Source: Paludibacter sp. (GTDB lineage Bacteria; Bacteroidota; Bacteroidia; Bacteroidales; Paludibacteraceae). From it: a stretch of 64,000 bases of DNA. The notes under the pieces were generated by a model, which saw only the letters and a list, made by a program, of their open reading frames with translations, had not been told where the DNA came from and did not search any database. Position 1 is the first letter of the stretch. Every line of letters begins with the position of its first letter. Shown here one piece after another: positions 9,674 to 18,286 of the stretch. Location: NCBI GenBank assembly GCA_019163375.1, contig JAFLKK010000005.1, positions 221,511 through 285,510 of the forward strand. Reading direction: 5' to 3'. The position numbers were made by a program, and so were the translations under genes.

Positions 9674-10906
9674 ATGTTAGATGTAGGATTGACCACGTTT
9701 ATGATCCTGGCCACCAGCCTTGTCATGCTCATGACGCCCGGATTAGCCTTCTTTTACGGAGGATTAGGCTGTAAAAAGAATATTTTAAGTATTATGATGC
9801 AGAGCTTTGTTTCTATGGGAATAGGCACTGTACTCTGGTTTGCATTCGGTTATTCAGTTTGCTTTAGCGGCAACATGCATTCCGGAACCGATTTTTTTGG
9901 AATTATCGGAAATTTCGACAAAGCGTTTTATCACGGTATAACGCCATCAACACTTTACTCGCCCGAAAAACGGTTTCCGGAGTACATTTTTATTGCTTAC
10001 CAAATGATGTTTGCCATTATCACGCCAGCACTTATCACCGGAGCATTTATCAATAGGGTATCGTTTAAATCGTACATTGTTTTCCTTGTATTGTGGCAAA
10101 TTTTTGTGTATTATCCTTTCGTTCACATGGTTTGGGGCGGTGGATTACTTGCTGAGTGGGGTGTATTTGATTTTGCCGGTGGTATTACTGTACACGCTAC
10201 AGCAGGATTTGCAGCCTTAGCTTCGGTCTACTTCGTAGGTCGTCGTCAGGAGAAAACAGATCCGAACAACATTCCGTTGGTAGCTATCGGAACTGCTTTA
10301 TTGTGGTTTGGTTGGTACGGATTTAATGCCGGAAGTGAATTGGCGGTTAACTCTGTCACAGTTTCGGCTTTTCTAAATACTGATACCGCGGCTTCGTTTG
10401 CAGCTGTAACCTGGTTGTTGATTGAATGGAACACAGGCAAAAAGAAACCTACTTTTATCGGATTGATGACAGGTGCTGTTGCCGGATTGGCCACTATCAC
10501 TCCTGCTGCCGGATATGTAGATATTTATTCAGCAGCCATCATTGGCGTAATTGCTGCTATTGGATGTTTCTTAGCTGTAAAATTCAAAGAACACAAAGGT
10601 TGGGACGATGCGCTTGACGTATGGGGCGTTCACGGAATGGGTGGTGTAATTGGCACCATTTGTTTAGGGTTCTTTGCCAACAGTTCGATCAATGCAGCTA
10701 TTCCTAATGGATTATTTTTTGGAGGAGATGGAATGTTATTACTAAAAGAATGTGTAGCCATTTTATTTGCAATAAGTTATGCATTTATCTTCACCGTATT
10801 GTTATTCAGAACCATCAATAAATTTATTCCGGTGCGCGTAACCGATGTTGAACAAACCGTAGGATTAGATTTAATTCATCACGGTGAAGTAGCCCGACAA
10901 AGCTAA
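9674..10906 (+). CDS. amt: Ammonium transporter (Amt/MEP/Rh family)
   Basis: A trimeric inner-membrane channel taking up NH4+/NH3. About 11 hydrophobic helices can be read. Family signatures are TPGLAFFYGGL near the N-terminus, HMVWGGGLLAEWG, DFAGGITVHATAGFAALA, LLWFGWYGFNAGSEL and VWGVHGMGGVIGT, which includes the pore histidines. The frame extends to 9587, but the promoter element at 9644-9651 lies within that extension and MLDVGLTTFMILA is the usual start, giving 410 aa. No glnB-type regulator gene sits beside it, unlike many amt loci. A terminator follows. Confidence 0.95.
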   Translation: MLDVGLTTFMILATSLVMLMTPGLAFFYGGLGCKKNILSIMMQSFVSMGIGTVLWFAFGYSVCFSGNMHSGTDFFGIIGNFDKAFYHGITPSTLYSPEKRFPEYIFIAYQMMFAIITPALITGAFINRVSFKSYIVFLVLWQIFVYYPFVHMVWGGGLLAEWGVFDFAGGITVHATAGFAALASVYFVGRRQEKTDPNNIPLVAIGTALLWFGWYGFNAGSELAVNSVTVSAFLNTDTAASFAAVTWLLIEWNTGKKKPTFIGLMTGAVAGLATITPAAGYVDIYSAAIIGVIAAIGCFLAVKFKEHKGWDDALDVWGVHGMGGVIGTICLGFFANSSINAAIPNGLFFGGDGMLLLKECVAILFAISYAFIFTVLLFRTINKFIPVRVTDVEQTVGLDLIHHGEVARQS

Positions 10907-10928
10907 TTTCGACAAATAACATATTAAT

Positions 10929-10963
10929 AAGGGCAGTATTCTTTGATCAGAAATACTGCCCTT
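10929..10963 (+). terminator. Intrinsic terminator after amt
   Basis: The stem AAGGGCAGTATT (10929-10940) pairs with AATACTGCCCTT (10952-10963). The next gene converges from the other strand. Confidence 0.75.
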
Positions 10964-10990
10964 GTTGCTAATATGCTACGAATACGCCTT

Positions 10991-11689
10991 TTAATCAAGC
11001 TTTTCAGATACTTTCGCCAATATTTTCATATCTTTCATTTCCAGTGTGTTTTTTGAATATCCTATTAAAGAAGCATTTATCATGGCTGCAGCCAGGTCTT
11101 TCAATGTTATCACAGAATTGGGGAAAATCACTTTCATTATTGATATCAGCCCTTTCATATATTTGTATGTTTTGTAATAGGTATGCGTGGGTTTCAATGG
11201 TAAAAACGGTTCTATGCCGCCCGGACGAAAATTATGCACCTGCTTGAACGGCAATTTCATTAAATCATTTTCAGTGCGCCCTTTCACGCGTGCCCACATG
11301 GTTCGTCCTTTCTCAGTACTATCGGTACCGGTACCCGAAATATAACAAAACGTCATATCTGGATTAAGAGTAGCAAGTGTGTTAGCAAAGTTTAGTGTCA
11401 ATGTATAAGTCAGCTTGCTATATTCAGCTTCTTTCTTGCCCAATGAAGTAACCCCAAGACAGAAATAACACGCATTGTAACTTGTCAGTTTGTCATTCAA
11501 AGACGATAGATCAAAAAAATCTTTATGAATTATTTCAGTAAGTTTTGGATGTGAATACCCGCACGAAGTACGCGTTAATACCAATACCTTTTCCACTTCG
11601 GGGTGATGTAGACATTCATAAAGAACGCCTTCGCCAACCATCCCGGTTGCTCCTGTAATAATGACTCTTAGTTTATTCATTGGATGCAT
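10991..11689 (-). CDS. NAD(P)-binding epimerase-like protein (extended/atypical SDR)
   Basis: A Rossmann-fold protein with the dinucleotide-binding motif TGATGMVGEG at residues 12-21. After the fold comes CYISGTGTDSTEKGRTMWARVKG, resembling the atypical SDR group that includes HTATIP2-like and YbjT-like proteins. The substrate is unknown. The 232-aa length fits that group. An alternative start lies three codons downstream at 11680. The gene follows the SDR gene by 11 bp and is the third gene of a TetR-SDR-epimerase operon. Confidence 0.75.
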   Translation of the reverse strand: MHPMNKLRVIITGATGMVGEGVLYECLHHPEVEKVLVLTRTSCGYSHPKLTEIIHKDFFDLSSLNDKLTSYNACYFCLGVTSLGKKEAEYSKLTYTLTLNFANTLATLNPDMTFCYISGTGTDSTEKGRTMWARVKGRTENDLMKLPFKQVHNFRPGGIEPFLPLKPTHTYYKTYKYMKGLISIMKVIFPNSVITLKDLAAAMINASLIGYSKNTLEMKDMKILAKVSEKLD

Positions 11690-11700
11690 TTTTAAGAAAA

Positions 11701-12513
11701 TTACTTCATCATGCTTAGAAACATCTTATCAAACATTCTATCCGAAAGAATTTTCCGCATAAACAATATTATTTTCGCTCCACCTCCCGTAGCATACCGA
11801 GTTTTTGGTCTCGTGGCCATAGCTGCTTTCACTATTGTTTTGGCCACGACTATTGGCTGAGAACCCATTTTATATGTCCTCTCAAACATTTTCACATGTT
11901 TGTGTGCCAATGTTTTGTAGGCGGTGTTTCCGGATGTTTTCAACAGATTATCGCTGGCAATTGAGCCCCACTCGGTAATTATTGCCCCTGGTTTTATAAT
12001 AACCACATCTATTCCGAATTGTTTCAATTCCATCCGTAAACTATCGCTCAAGCCCTCAAGAGCATATTTAGTGGCATGATACCATGCCCCATGAGGTTCT
12101 CCTAAACTTCCGCCAATGGATGAAATATTGATAATTCTACCCGAATGTTGAACGCGCATGGTTGGCAAAACCAACTGTGTCAGTCGGGCTAAGCCAAAGA
12201 TATTTACTTCAAACTGATATTTTGCTTCAGAAAGCGGCACATCTTCCAATGCGCCAAACGAACCATAGCCTGCATTGTTTACTAACAAATCAATGCGATT
12301 TTCGTTTTGGAGAATCTCATTTACTCCATTTACCAACGACGTTTCGTCAGTTACATCCATGGCAATGAGTTTGACTCCCTCTTTTACCAGATCAGCCATT
12401 TTTTCTACTCTGCGGGCTGCACCATAAACCGTGTATCCTTTTTGAACCAATAGTTTTGCGGTTTCTTTTCCTATGCCGGAGGAAGCTCCGGTTACTAATG
12501 CTACTTTTTTCAT
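11701..12513 (-). CDS. Classical short-chain dehydrogenase/reductase
   Basis: NAD(P)-dependent oxidoreductase of unknown substrate. The cofactor motif TGASSGIG is at residues 8-15, NNAG follows the fourth strand, and the catalytic YHATK carries the Tyr and Lys, with the serine in NISSIGG. The 270-aa length is normal, and the C-terminal extension is basic and hydrophobic. It lies between tetR and the epimerase-like gene. A half copy of the presumed TetR operator (12549-12560) lies in the gap upstream, suggesting control by that regulator. Confidence 0.88.
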   Translation of the reverse strand: MKKVALVTGASSGIGKETAKLLVQKGYTVYGAARRVEKMADLVKEGVKLIAMDVTDETSLVNGVNEILQNENRIDLLVNNAGYGSFGALEDVPLSEAKYQFEVNIFGLARLTQLVLPTMRVQHSGRIINISSIGGSLGEPHGAWYHATKYALEGLSDSLRMELKQFGIDVVIIKPGAIITEWGSIASDNLLKTSGNTAYKTLAHKHVKMFERTYKMGSQPIVVAKTIVKAAMATRPKTRYATGGGAKIILFMRKILSDRMFDKMFLSMMK

Positions 12514-12548
12514 TATTTTCTAATTTTAAATATTCACAATCTATTTAG

Positions 12549-12562
12549 ATTGACTAATCACT
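12549..12562. promoter_or_regulatory. Degenerate second copy of the TetR operator
   Basis: ATTGACTAATCA here repeats, base for base, the left part of the palindrome at 13153-13168. The right arm is not conserved. It lies between tetR and the SDR gene. Confidence 0.45.
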
Positions 12563-12584
12563 CCAAGTCTAAGCCAAATAAAAA

Positions 12585-13145
12585 TCAGGTTATCATATCC
12601 CAAAGCAAATCGAAAGTATCGCTGATAACAGCATGTTGCTTTGGTTTTGAAAATTCATTTTTAATCAGATAATCATTTAGACCATAGATAAGACTACTGA
12701 TGAGCATAACCAGATAATCAACTGGTAATGGTTTGATAACTCCAGCCTCGATACCCTTTTGCAGGAGTTCGCAGATCGGTTTATGAGCTTTTTCGATTTC
12801 CTCAGGTGCAATAAGTGAAAGAAATGGGGATGTTTTAAACTGCTGCACAAATCGAAATTCAATTTTATTATCGATAATCCAATAGAGAGAGGCAAAATAG
12901 AGTTCTTTGAAAGTATCTTTAAATGAGGTGGTTTCTTTCGAATTTTCTTCAACAAATTTGGACATACGCAATTCTATGTCGACAAATAACGCCACAATCA
13001 AATCGTCTTTCGTTTTGAATTTATTAAACAATGTACCGTTTGCTACACCGGCTTCTTGAGCTATTTTGCTGGTGGGCGTACCATGAAACCCATACTCTAC
13101 AAAAAGCTTTAATGCAGCATCTAATATTTTATTTGTTTTCTCCAT
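12585..13145 (-). CDS. TetR/AcrR-family transcriptional regulator
   Basis: A likely repressor. The N-terminal helix-turn-helix (about residues 5-47) has KILDAALKLFVEYGFHGTPTS, IAQEAGVANGTLFNKF and KDDLIVAL, typical of the family. The C-terminal helical ligand-binding domain is divergent, so the inducer cannot be guessed. It is the first gene of a minus-strand operon with two oxidoreductases. A palindrome lies between its -7 element and its start codon, so self-repression is likely. Confidence 0.9.
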   Translation of the reverse strand: MEKTNKILDAALKLFVEYGFHGTPTSKIAQEAGVANGTLFNKFKTKDDLIVALFVDIELRMSKFVEENSKETTSFKDTFKELYFASLYWIIDNKIEFRFVQQFKTSPFLSLIAPEEIEKAHKPICELLQKGIEAGVIKPLPVDYLVMLISSLIYGLNDYLIKNEFSKPKQHAVISDTFDLLWDMIT

Positions 13146-13154
13146 TTTTAAAAT

Positions 13155-13168
13155 TGACTAATCAGTCA
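13155..13168. promoter_or_regulatory. Presumed TetR operator palindrome
   Basis: TGACT-AATC-AGTCA is a 14-bp palindrome with 5-bp perfect arms. It lies directly downstream of the -7 element of tetR (13170-13177), over the expected transcription start, an ideal place for self-repression. Confidence 0.65.
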
Positions 13169-13169
13169 G

Positions 13170-13200
13170 CAAAAGTAATTCAATTATTTGAATCAGCAAA
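13170..13200 (-). promoter_or_regulatory. Promoter of the tetR operon
   Basis: On the minus strand TTTG (plus 13197-13200) is 19 nt from TACTTTTG (plus 13170-13177), the expected spacing. Confidence 0.8.
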
Positions 13201-13342
13201 TGATTATTCAAATAAAAACTGGATATTATGAGTTCTGAATCCGGTCAAAAGTTCAAAATAATTATACATTATTCATTCATAAATTCAATCATTTTATTAC
13301 TTTTGTTCAATCACTTTCCAACAATGTCAATATTCAATTGAA

Positions 13343-16306
13343 ATGAATTCTCCAAGCATAAAAAAACTATATTTCAAGGATACATCGTTTGCTAACCTAA
13401 TGACACATCGCATTTACAACGTGCTGCTTTATGCCAGTAAGTACGATGCTTTTGTATTGGAAGAAGACGGACGTATTGACGAGCTAATTTTCAACGAATA
13501 CACATCACTCAATCTTCGTTATCCACCCCGCTTTACGCTGGTTTCTAACGAAGAACAGGCCAATGCTTTGCTCCAGGAACGAACTTTCGAACTGATTATT
13601 TCGATGCCCAGTGGTGATAGTATCAACCCGTTTCAATGGGCAAAGAGCGTAAAACAGCGTTTCCCCGAAATTCCCATCGTGGTACTTACTCCATTTTCAA
13701 AATCGGTATCTAAGCGTATTGCCAATGAGGATTTAAGTGCTATTGATTATGTTTTCAGCTGGTTAGGAAACTCAGATTTACTATTAGCAATTATAAAGCT
13801 GATAGAAGATAAAATGAATGTTGAAGAAGATGTAGAATCAGTTGGTGTTCAGGTAATTCTTTTTGTGGAAGATGCTATTCATTTCTACTCGTCAATTGTT
13901 CCACATTTATATAAGTTTGTGTTTAAGCAAAGTAGATCGTTTATGACCGAAGCGCTGAACGAACACGAACAGATGTTACGCATGCGTGGTCGTCCCAAAA
14001 TTCTACTGGCGCGAACTTATGAGGAAGGCCTGGCAATTTACGAAAAATTTAAAAACAATATGCTCGGGGTAATTACAGACGTAAGTTATCCTCAGAATGG
14101 TGTAAAAAATAAATTGGCAGGTATCAATTTATGCAATGAAATTCGGAAACAAGACAAGCATATTCCACTTATTATCGAATCGGCAGAAGAAGAAAATCAC
14201 GGTCCTGCCGACAGCTTATCCGCTGCGTTTTTAAATAAAAATTCCAAAACTTTATTAATTGATTTACGCGAAAAGATTACCGACAACTTTGGTTTTGGCG
14301 ATTTTGTATTTATCAATCCGCTCACCAACGAAGAAGAAGCCCGCGTTGAAAACCTGAAAGGATTACAGGAGATAATTTTCAAAATCAGTAATGAATCCTT
14401 GTATTTTCATGTTTCGAGGAATAATATTTCCCGTTGGCTCTACTCACGCGCCATGTTTCCATTGGCCGAGTTTCTGAAAAGCATTAATGTTGATAATTTT
14501 GCTTCCAGCGATTTAGCAAAAGTACGACAAATCATTTTTGATGCCATTGTTCATTACCGAAAGGTCAAAAACCGTGGTGTAGTAGCAGTTTTCCAACGCG
14601 ACCGTTTTGATCAATACTCCAACTTTGCCCGTATTGGCGAAGGGTCCCTTGGTGGAAAAGGGCGTGGACTGGCCTTTATCGATGCCATGATTAAACGGAA
14701 TGTGAGTTTCGAAAATTTCGAAAATACGCAAATCACCATCCCTAAAACGGTGGTATTGTGCGCCGATAATTTCTCCGAATTCATGGAGCTTAATCAACTA
14801 TACCCCATAGCATTATCCGAATTATCAGACGATGAAATTCTGAAACATTTCCTGAAAGCGCGGATACCCAAACGTTTGATAGCCGATTTACATGCCTTTT
14901 TGAGGGCTATCGACTCACCTATAGCAGTTCGCTCATCCAGCTTACTTGAAGATTCGCATTATCAGCCATTTGCGGGAATTTACTCGACCTACATGGTGCC
15001 TTACAACGCCGAAAGCAAAACGCACATGCTGGAAATGGTTACTGAAGCCATCAAAGCGGTTTACGCATCCGTTTTTTATCACGATAGCAAAGCATACATG
15101 ACTGCCACCAAAAACGTGATTGACGAAGAAAAAATGGCCATTGTACTTCAGGAAATCTGTGGAAATGCTTATGAAAATCGGTTTTATCCATCGTTTTCGG
15201 GGGTAGCACGTTCACTCAATTATTACCCCATAGGAGCTGAGAAACCGGAAGATGGCATTGCCAATATTGCGTTAGGTTTAGGTAAATACATCATGGATGG
15301 TGGCACGAGTTTACGCTTCTCCCCCGCCTACCCCAACAACATATTGCAAACGAGTACATTGGAATTTGCTTTACGTGAAACGCAGACCTATTTTAACGCA
15401 CTGGATTTGTGCCAAACGCAGTTTGTTCCTCAAGTTGACGATGGATTTAACTTACTTAAGTTGAGGGTTTCAGATGCTGAAAAAGACGGTACATTGCGTT
15501 ATATTGCATCCACCTTTAACCCTCAGGATCAAGTAATAAACGATAGTTTGTATGAAGGTGGACGAAAAATAATTACATTCGCTAATATACTGAAACACAA
15601 TGTATTTCCATTAGCAGAAACTCTGAAGGAAGTGTTGCATATTGCGCAAGCAGAAATGGGACGACCCATTGAGATTGAGTTTGCTGTAAACCTCGATTAT
15701 TCGCCTTTAAAGCAACACATTTTCTATTTACTGCAGATTCGCCCTATAGTCGATAGCAAAGAGATGGTCAATGAAAACATCGGGGCAATACCCGAAGAAA
15801 ATGCCATCATTACCTGTAAAAGTGCTTTGGGTCACGGAATTACAAACGATATATACGACATTATATACGTAAAGCCGGAAGCATTTAATGCGGCTAAAAA
15901 TCAACACATTGTAACAGAACTTGAGCGTATCAACCGTGAACTTATTAGTCAGAATCGACATTATGTGTTGGTAGGTCCGGGACGTTGGGGCTCTGCCGAT
16001 GCCTGGTTAGGCATACCCGTTAAATGGTCGAACATCAGTAATGCACGACTTATCGTTGAGTGCGGATTATCCAATTACAGAGTTGATCCAAGTCAGGGAA
16101 CTCACTTTTTCCAAAACCTGACTTCGTTTGGTGTGGCGTATTTCACCATTAATCCATTTCAGCAGGATGGTAGTTTCGATACCGAATTTCTGAATGCACA
16201 AACCGCTCAGTATGAATCGGAATACGTGCGCCATATACGTTTCGGGAAACCAATGATAATGAAAGTAGATGGACGAAAAAATAAAGGAGTGGTCATGAAA
16301 CCATGA
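13343..16306 (+). CDS. Receiver-domain/PEP-synthase-type ATP-binding fusion protein
   Basis: A 987-aa fusion. Residues about 65-155 look like a degenerate response-regulator receiver, with no aspartate in the usual place (LIISMPSGD). Residues about 169-315 form a second receiver-like domain with a plausible phospho-acceptor D246 in GVITDVSYP. Residues about 431-803 match the PEP/pyruvate-binding, ATP-grasp half of PEP synthase and pyruvate phosphate dikinase: EGSLGGKGRGLAFI at 433-446, AVRSSSLLEDS at 528-538 and YLLQIRPI at 796-803. The usual swivelling phosphohistidine domain and PEP-binding barrel are absent; a distinct C-terminus (VLVGPGRWGSADAW, 876-888) replaces them. The true reaction is unknown. 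It may be a signalling ATP-dependent kinase or dikinase. A TACTTTTG -7 element lies at 13298-13305. Confidence 0.7.
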   Translation: MNSPSIKKLYFKDTSFANLMTHRIYNVLLYASKYDAFVLEEDGRIDELIFNEYTSLNLRYPPRFTLVSNEEQANALLQERTFELIISMPSGDSINPFQWAKSVKQRFPEIPIVVLTPFSKSVSKRIANEDLSAIDYVFSWLGNSDLLLAIIKLIEDKMNVEEDVESVGVQVILFVEDAIHFYSSIVPHLYKFVFKQSRSFMTEALNEHEQMLRMRGRPKILLARTYEEGLAIYEKFKNNMLGVITDVSYPQNGVKNKLAGINLCNEIRKQDKHIPLIIESAEEENHGPADSLSAAFLNKNSKTLLIDLREKITDNFGFGDFVFINPLTNEEEARVENLKGLQEIIFKISNESLYFHVSRNNISRWLYSRAMFPLAEFLKSINVDNFASSDLAKVRQIIFDAIVHYRKVKNRGVVAVFQRDRFDQYSNFARIGEGSLGGKGRGLAFIDAMIKRNVSFENFENTQITIPKTVVLCADNFSEFMELNQLYPIALSELSDDEILKHFLKARIPKRLIADLHAFLRAIDSPIAVRSSSLLEDSHYQPFAGIYSTYMVPYNAESKTHMLEMVTEAIKAVYASVFYHDSKAYMTATKNVIDEEKMAIVLQEICGNAYENRFYPSFSGVARSLNYYPIGAEKPEDGIANIALGLGKYIMDGGTSLRFSPAYPNNILQTSTLEFALRETQTYFNALDLCQTQFVPQVDDGFNLLKLRVSDAEKDGTLRYIASTFNPQDQVINDSLYEGGRKIITFANILKHNVFPLAETLKEVLHIAQAEMGRPIEIEFAVNLDYSPLKQHIFYLLQIRPIVDSKEMVNENIGAIPEENAIITCKSALGHGITNDIYDIIYVKPEAFNAAKNQHIVTELERINRELISQNRHYVLVGPGRWGSADAWLGIPVKWSNISNARLIVECGLSNYRVDPSQGTHFFQNLTSFGVAYFTINPFQQDGSFDTEFLNAQTAQYESEYVRHIRFGKPMIMKVDGRKNKGVVMKP

Positions 16307-16354
16307 TTTATTTTACAATTAAATCGTGATTTTTGTCAACTATCTGTATAAAAA

Positions 16355-16384
16355 TTGAATATTCAGCTTTTATTATTATTTTTG
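16355..16384 (+). promoter_or_regulatory. Promoter of the peptide transporter gene
   Basis: TTG at 16355-16357, a 19-nt spacer, and TATTTTTG at 16377-16384; the start codon follows 39 nt later. Confidence 0.8.
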
Positions 16385-16422
16385 CAATAAAGAAATAATT
16401 AATCATTTAAATTTAAAAATTC

Positions 16423-18213
16423 ATGTTGAAAAATCATCCAAAGGGATTATTAGTTGCATTTTTTGCCAATATGGGAGAACGGTTTGGGTTCTATACCATG
16501 ATGGCGATATTAGTTTTGTTTTTGCAGGTAAGGTTTGGACTTTCTGAAGAAGTAGCCGGTGATTATTACAGTTGGTTTTATTTTGGAATTTATGCATTGG
16601 CATTGATAGGTGGGATTTTAGCCGATTATTCCAAAAAATACAAACTTGTAATTCTTGTTGGTATTGTAGTCATGCTAACCGGATATGCCATGATGGCTAT
16701 GCCAGGCGTAAGTTTAAATATTACATTGTTGAGCTTATTCGTTATTGCGCTTGGTAACGGCCTTTTCAAAGGAAATTTGCAAGCAGTGGTAGGGCAACTT
16801 TACGACAATGAAAGATACGGGAAACTGCGCGATTCGGCCTTTATGATTTTCTATATGGGAATCAATGTCGGGGCTTTTTTTGCACCATTTGCTGCCACAG
16901 GAGTAAGAGACTGGTGGTTAAAAACGAACGGATTCCTTCAGGATGGTAGTCTGCCGGCTCTATGCCACCAAATGCTGGATGGTAAATTGACCGATACGAC
17001 TCAGTTTGCATCTTTAGCCAACAAAGTAAGTCTGACAGGACCTGTTACTGATTTAAATGCTTTTGCGACTGCTTATCTTGATGTTTTTTCAAGGGGTTAT
17101 AATTATGCGTTTGGTATAGCAGCCATTGCGATGGTAATTTCCTTGCTTGTATATATTTTCTTCAATAAACATCTGCCAAACAAACAAGAAGTGGTAGCTG
17201 AAAAAATAGAAAAAACGAGTGCCGAAAATAAATCAAGCCTGATAACTATTGTTGTAGCGCTACTTGTTGGCGGTTTGGTTACGTTTTTAGTAAGTTTGCT
17301 TAAAGACTACAAAACAGGAATGGCAATTGGTCTTTTAGGTACCTTTGTAACCTGGATTATTATGTCCTCTACTAAAGAAGAAAAGGCGCGTGTTACATCT
17401 CTTATTTTGGTATTTTTTGTCGTTATTTTCTTCTGGATGTCATTTCACCAAAACGGACTCACACTTACTTTCTTTGCCCGTGATTATATTGTAAAACAAG
17501 TTGGTCCGTTCACAAACATCTTCTTTACATTGCCTTCCATCTTATCGTTTATTGCCGGTATTGGTGGTTTATTCTTAGCATTTGGAAAAAACAAACTTTC
17601 CAATCGTCTTATCGGAGCTGCAATGACAGTTTCGGGAGCTGCCCTGTGTTATTATTTTATTTCGAAAAGCTCCTCATTGAATTCCATTTCACCAGAAGTG
17701 TTCCAGTCATTTAATCCATTGTTTATTGTTTTCTTAACGCCAATGGTAATGGGAGTATTTGCGTGGTTGAATAAAATAGGTAAGGAACCATCAACACCAC
17801 GAAAAATTGGGATCGGTATGATTATCGCTGCCATTGGATTTTTGGTAGTACTTGTGGGGTCGTTAAGTCTTCTTTCTCCTCATGATTTAAATGGTCAGGC
17901 TGTTCCTGATTCATCCAGAGTAAATCCATACTGGTTAATCAGCAGCTATTTGGTATTGACTATTGCCGAATTATTTTTAAGTCCAATGGGATTGTCGTTT
18001 GTATCAAAAGTGGCTCCACAACGTTTTCAGGGACTCATGCAAGGCGGTTGGTTATTGGCAACGGCTGTTGGTAACAAACTCTTATTTGTAGGAAGTTTCT
18101 TCTGGGGTAAATTGGATTTATGGCAATTATGGCTTATATTTATTGTTTGCTGTTTGCTATCAGCAAGTTTTATTTTCTCAATTATGAAACGACTTGAAAG
18201 AGTGACAAACTAA
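16423..18213 (+). CDS. Proton-dependent oligopeptide transporter (POT/PTR, MFS)
   Basis: Imports di- and tripeptides with protons across the inner membrane. The first helix carries the POT signature ERFGFYTMMAIL (residues 19-30, the ExxERFxYY-type motif). IFYMGINVGAFFAPF, the second family signature, follows near residue 145. The 596-aa length, with an extra loop at about 160-215 between helices, is longer than E. coli DtpA but common in Bacteroidota. It is monocistronic, flanked by its own promoter and a shared terminator. Confidence 0.92.
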   Translation: MLKNHPKGLLVAFFANMGERFGFYTMMAILVLFLQVRFGLSEEVAGDYYSWFYFGIYALALIGGILADYSKKYKLVILVGIVVMLTGYAMMAMPGVSLNITLLSLFVIALGNGLFKGNLQAVVGQLYDNERYGKLRDSAFMIFYMGINVGAFFAPFAATGVRDWWLKTNGFLQDGSLPALCHQMLDGKLTDTTQFASLANKVSLTGPVTDLNAFATAYLDVFSRGYNYAFGIAAIAMVISLLVYIFFNKHLPNKQEVVAEKIEKTSAENKSSLITIVVALLVGGLVTFLVSLLKDYKTGMAIGLLGTFVTWIIMSSTKEEKARVTSLILVFFVVIFFWMSFHQNGLTLTFFARDYIVKQVGPFTNIFFTLPSILSFIAGIGGLFLAFGKNKLSNRLIGAAMTVSGAALCYYFISKSSSLNSISPEVFQSFNPLFIVFLTPMVMGVFAWLNKIGKEPSTPRKIGIGMIIAAIGFLVVLVGSLSLLSPHDLNGQAVPDSSRVNPYWLISSYLVLTIAELFLSPMGLSFVSKVAPQRFQGLMQGGWLLATAVGNKLLFVGSFFWGKLDLWQLWLIFIVCCLLSASFIFSIMKRLERVTN

Positions 18214-18231
18214 TTCTGTTTTCACGAACAT

Positions 18232-18272
18232 AAAAAAATCCGGTAGATAATTCATATCTACCGGATTTTTTT
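18232..18272. terminator. Bidirectional terminator between convergent genes
   Basis: Eighteen-base perfect arms (18232-18249 and 18255-18272, core TCCGGTAGATA) have an A run on the left and a T run on the right. They serve both the peptide transporter and the helicase. Confidence 0.9.
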
Positions 18273-18286
18273 ATCTAATTCAACAA

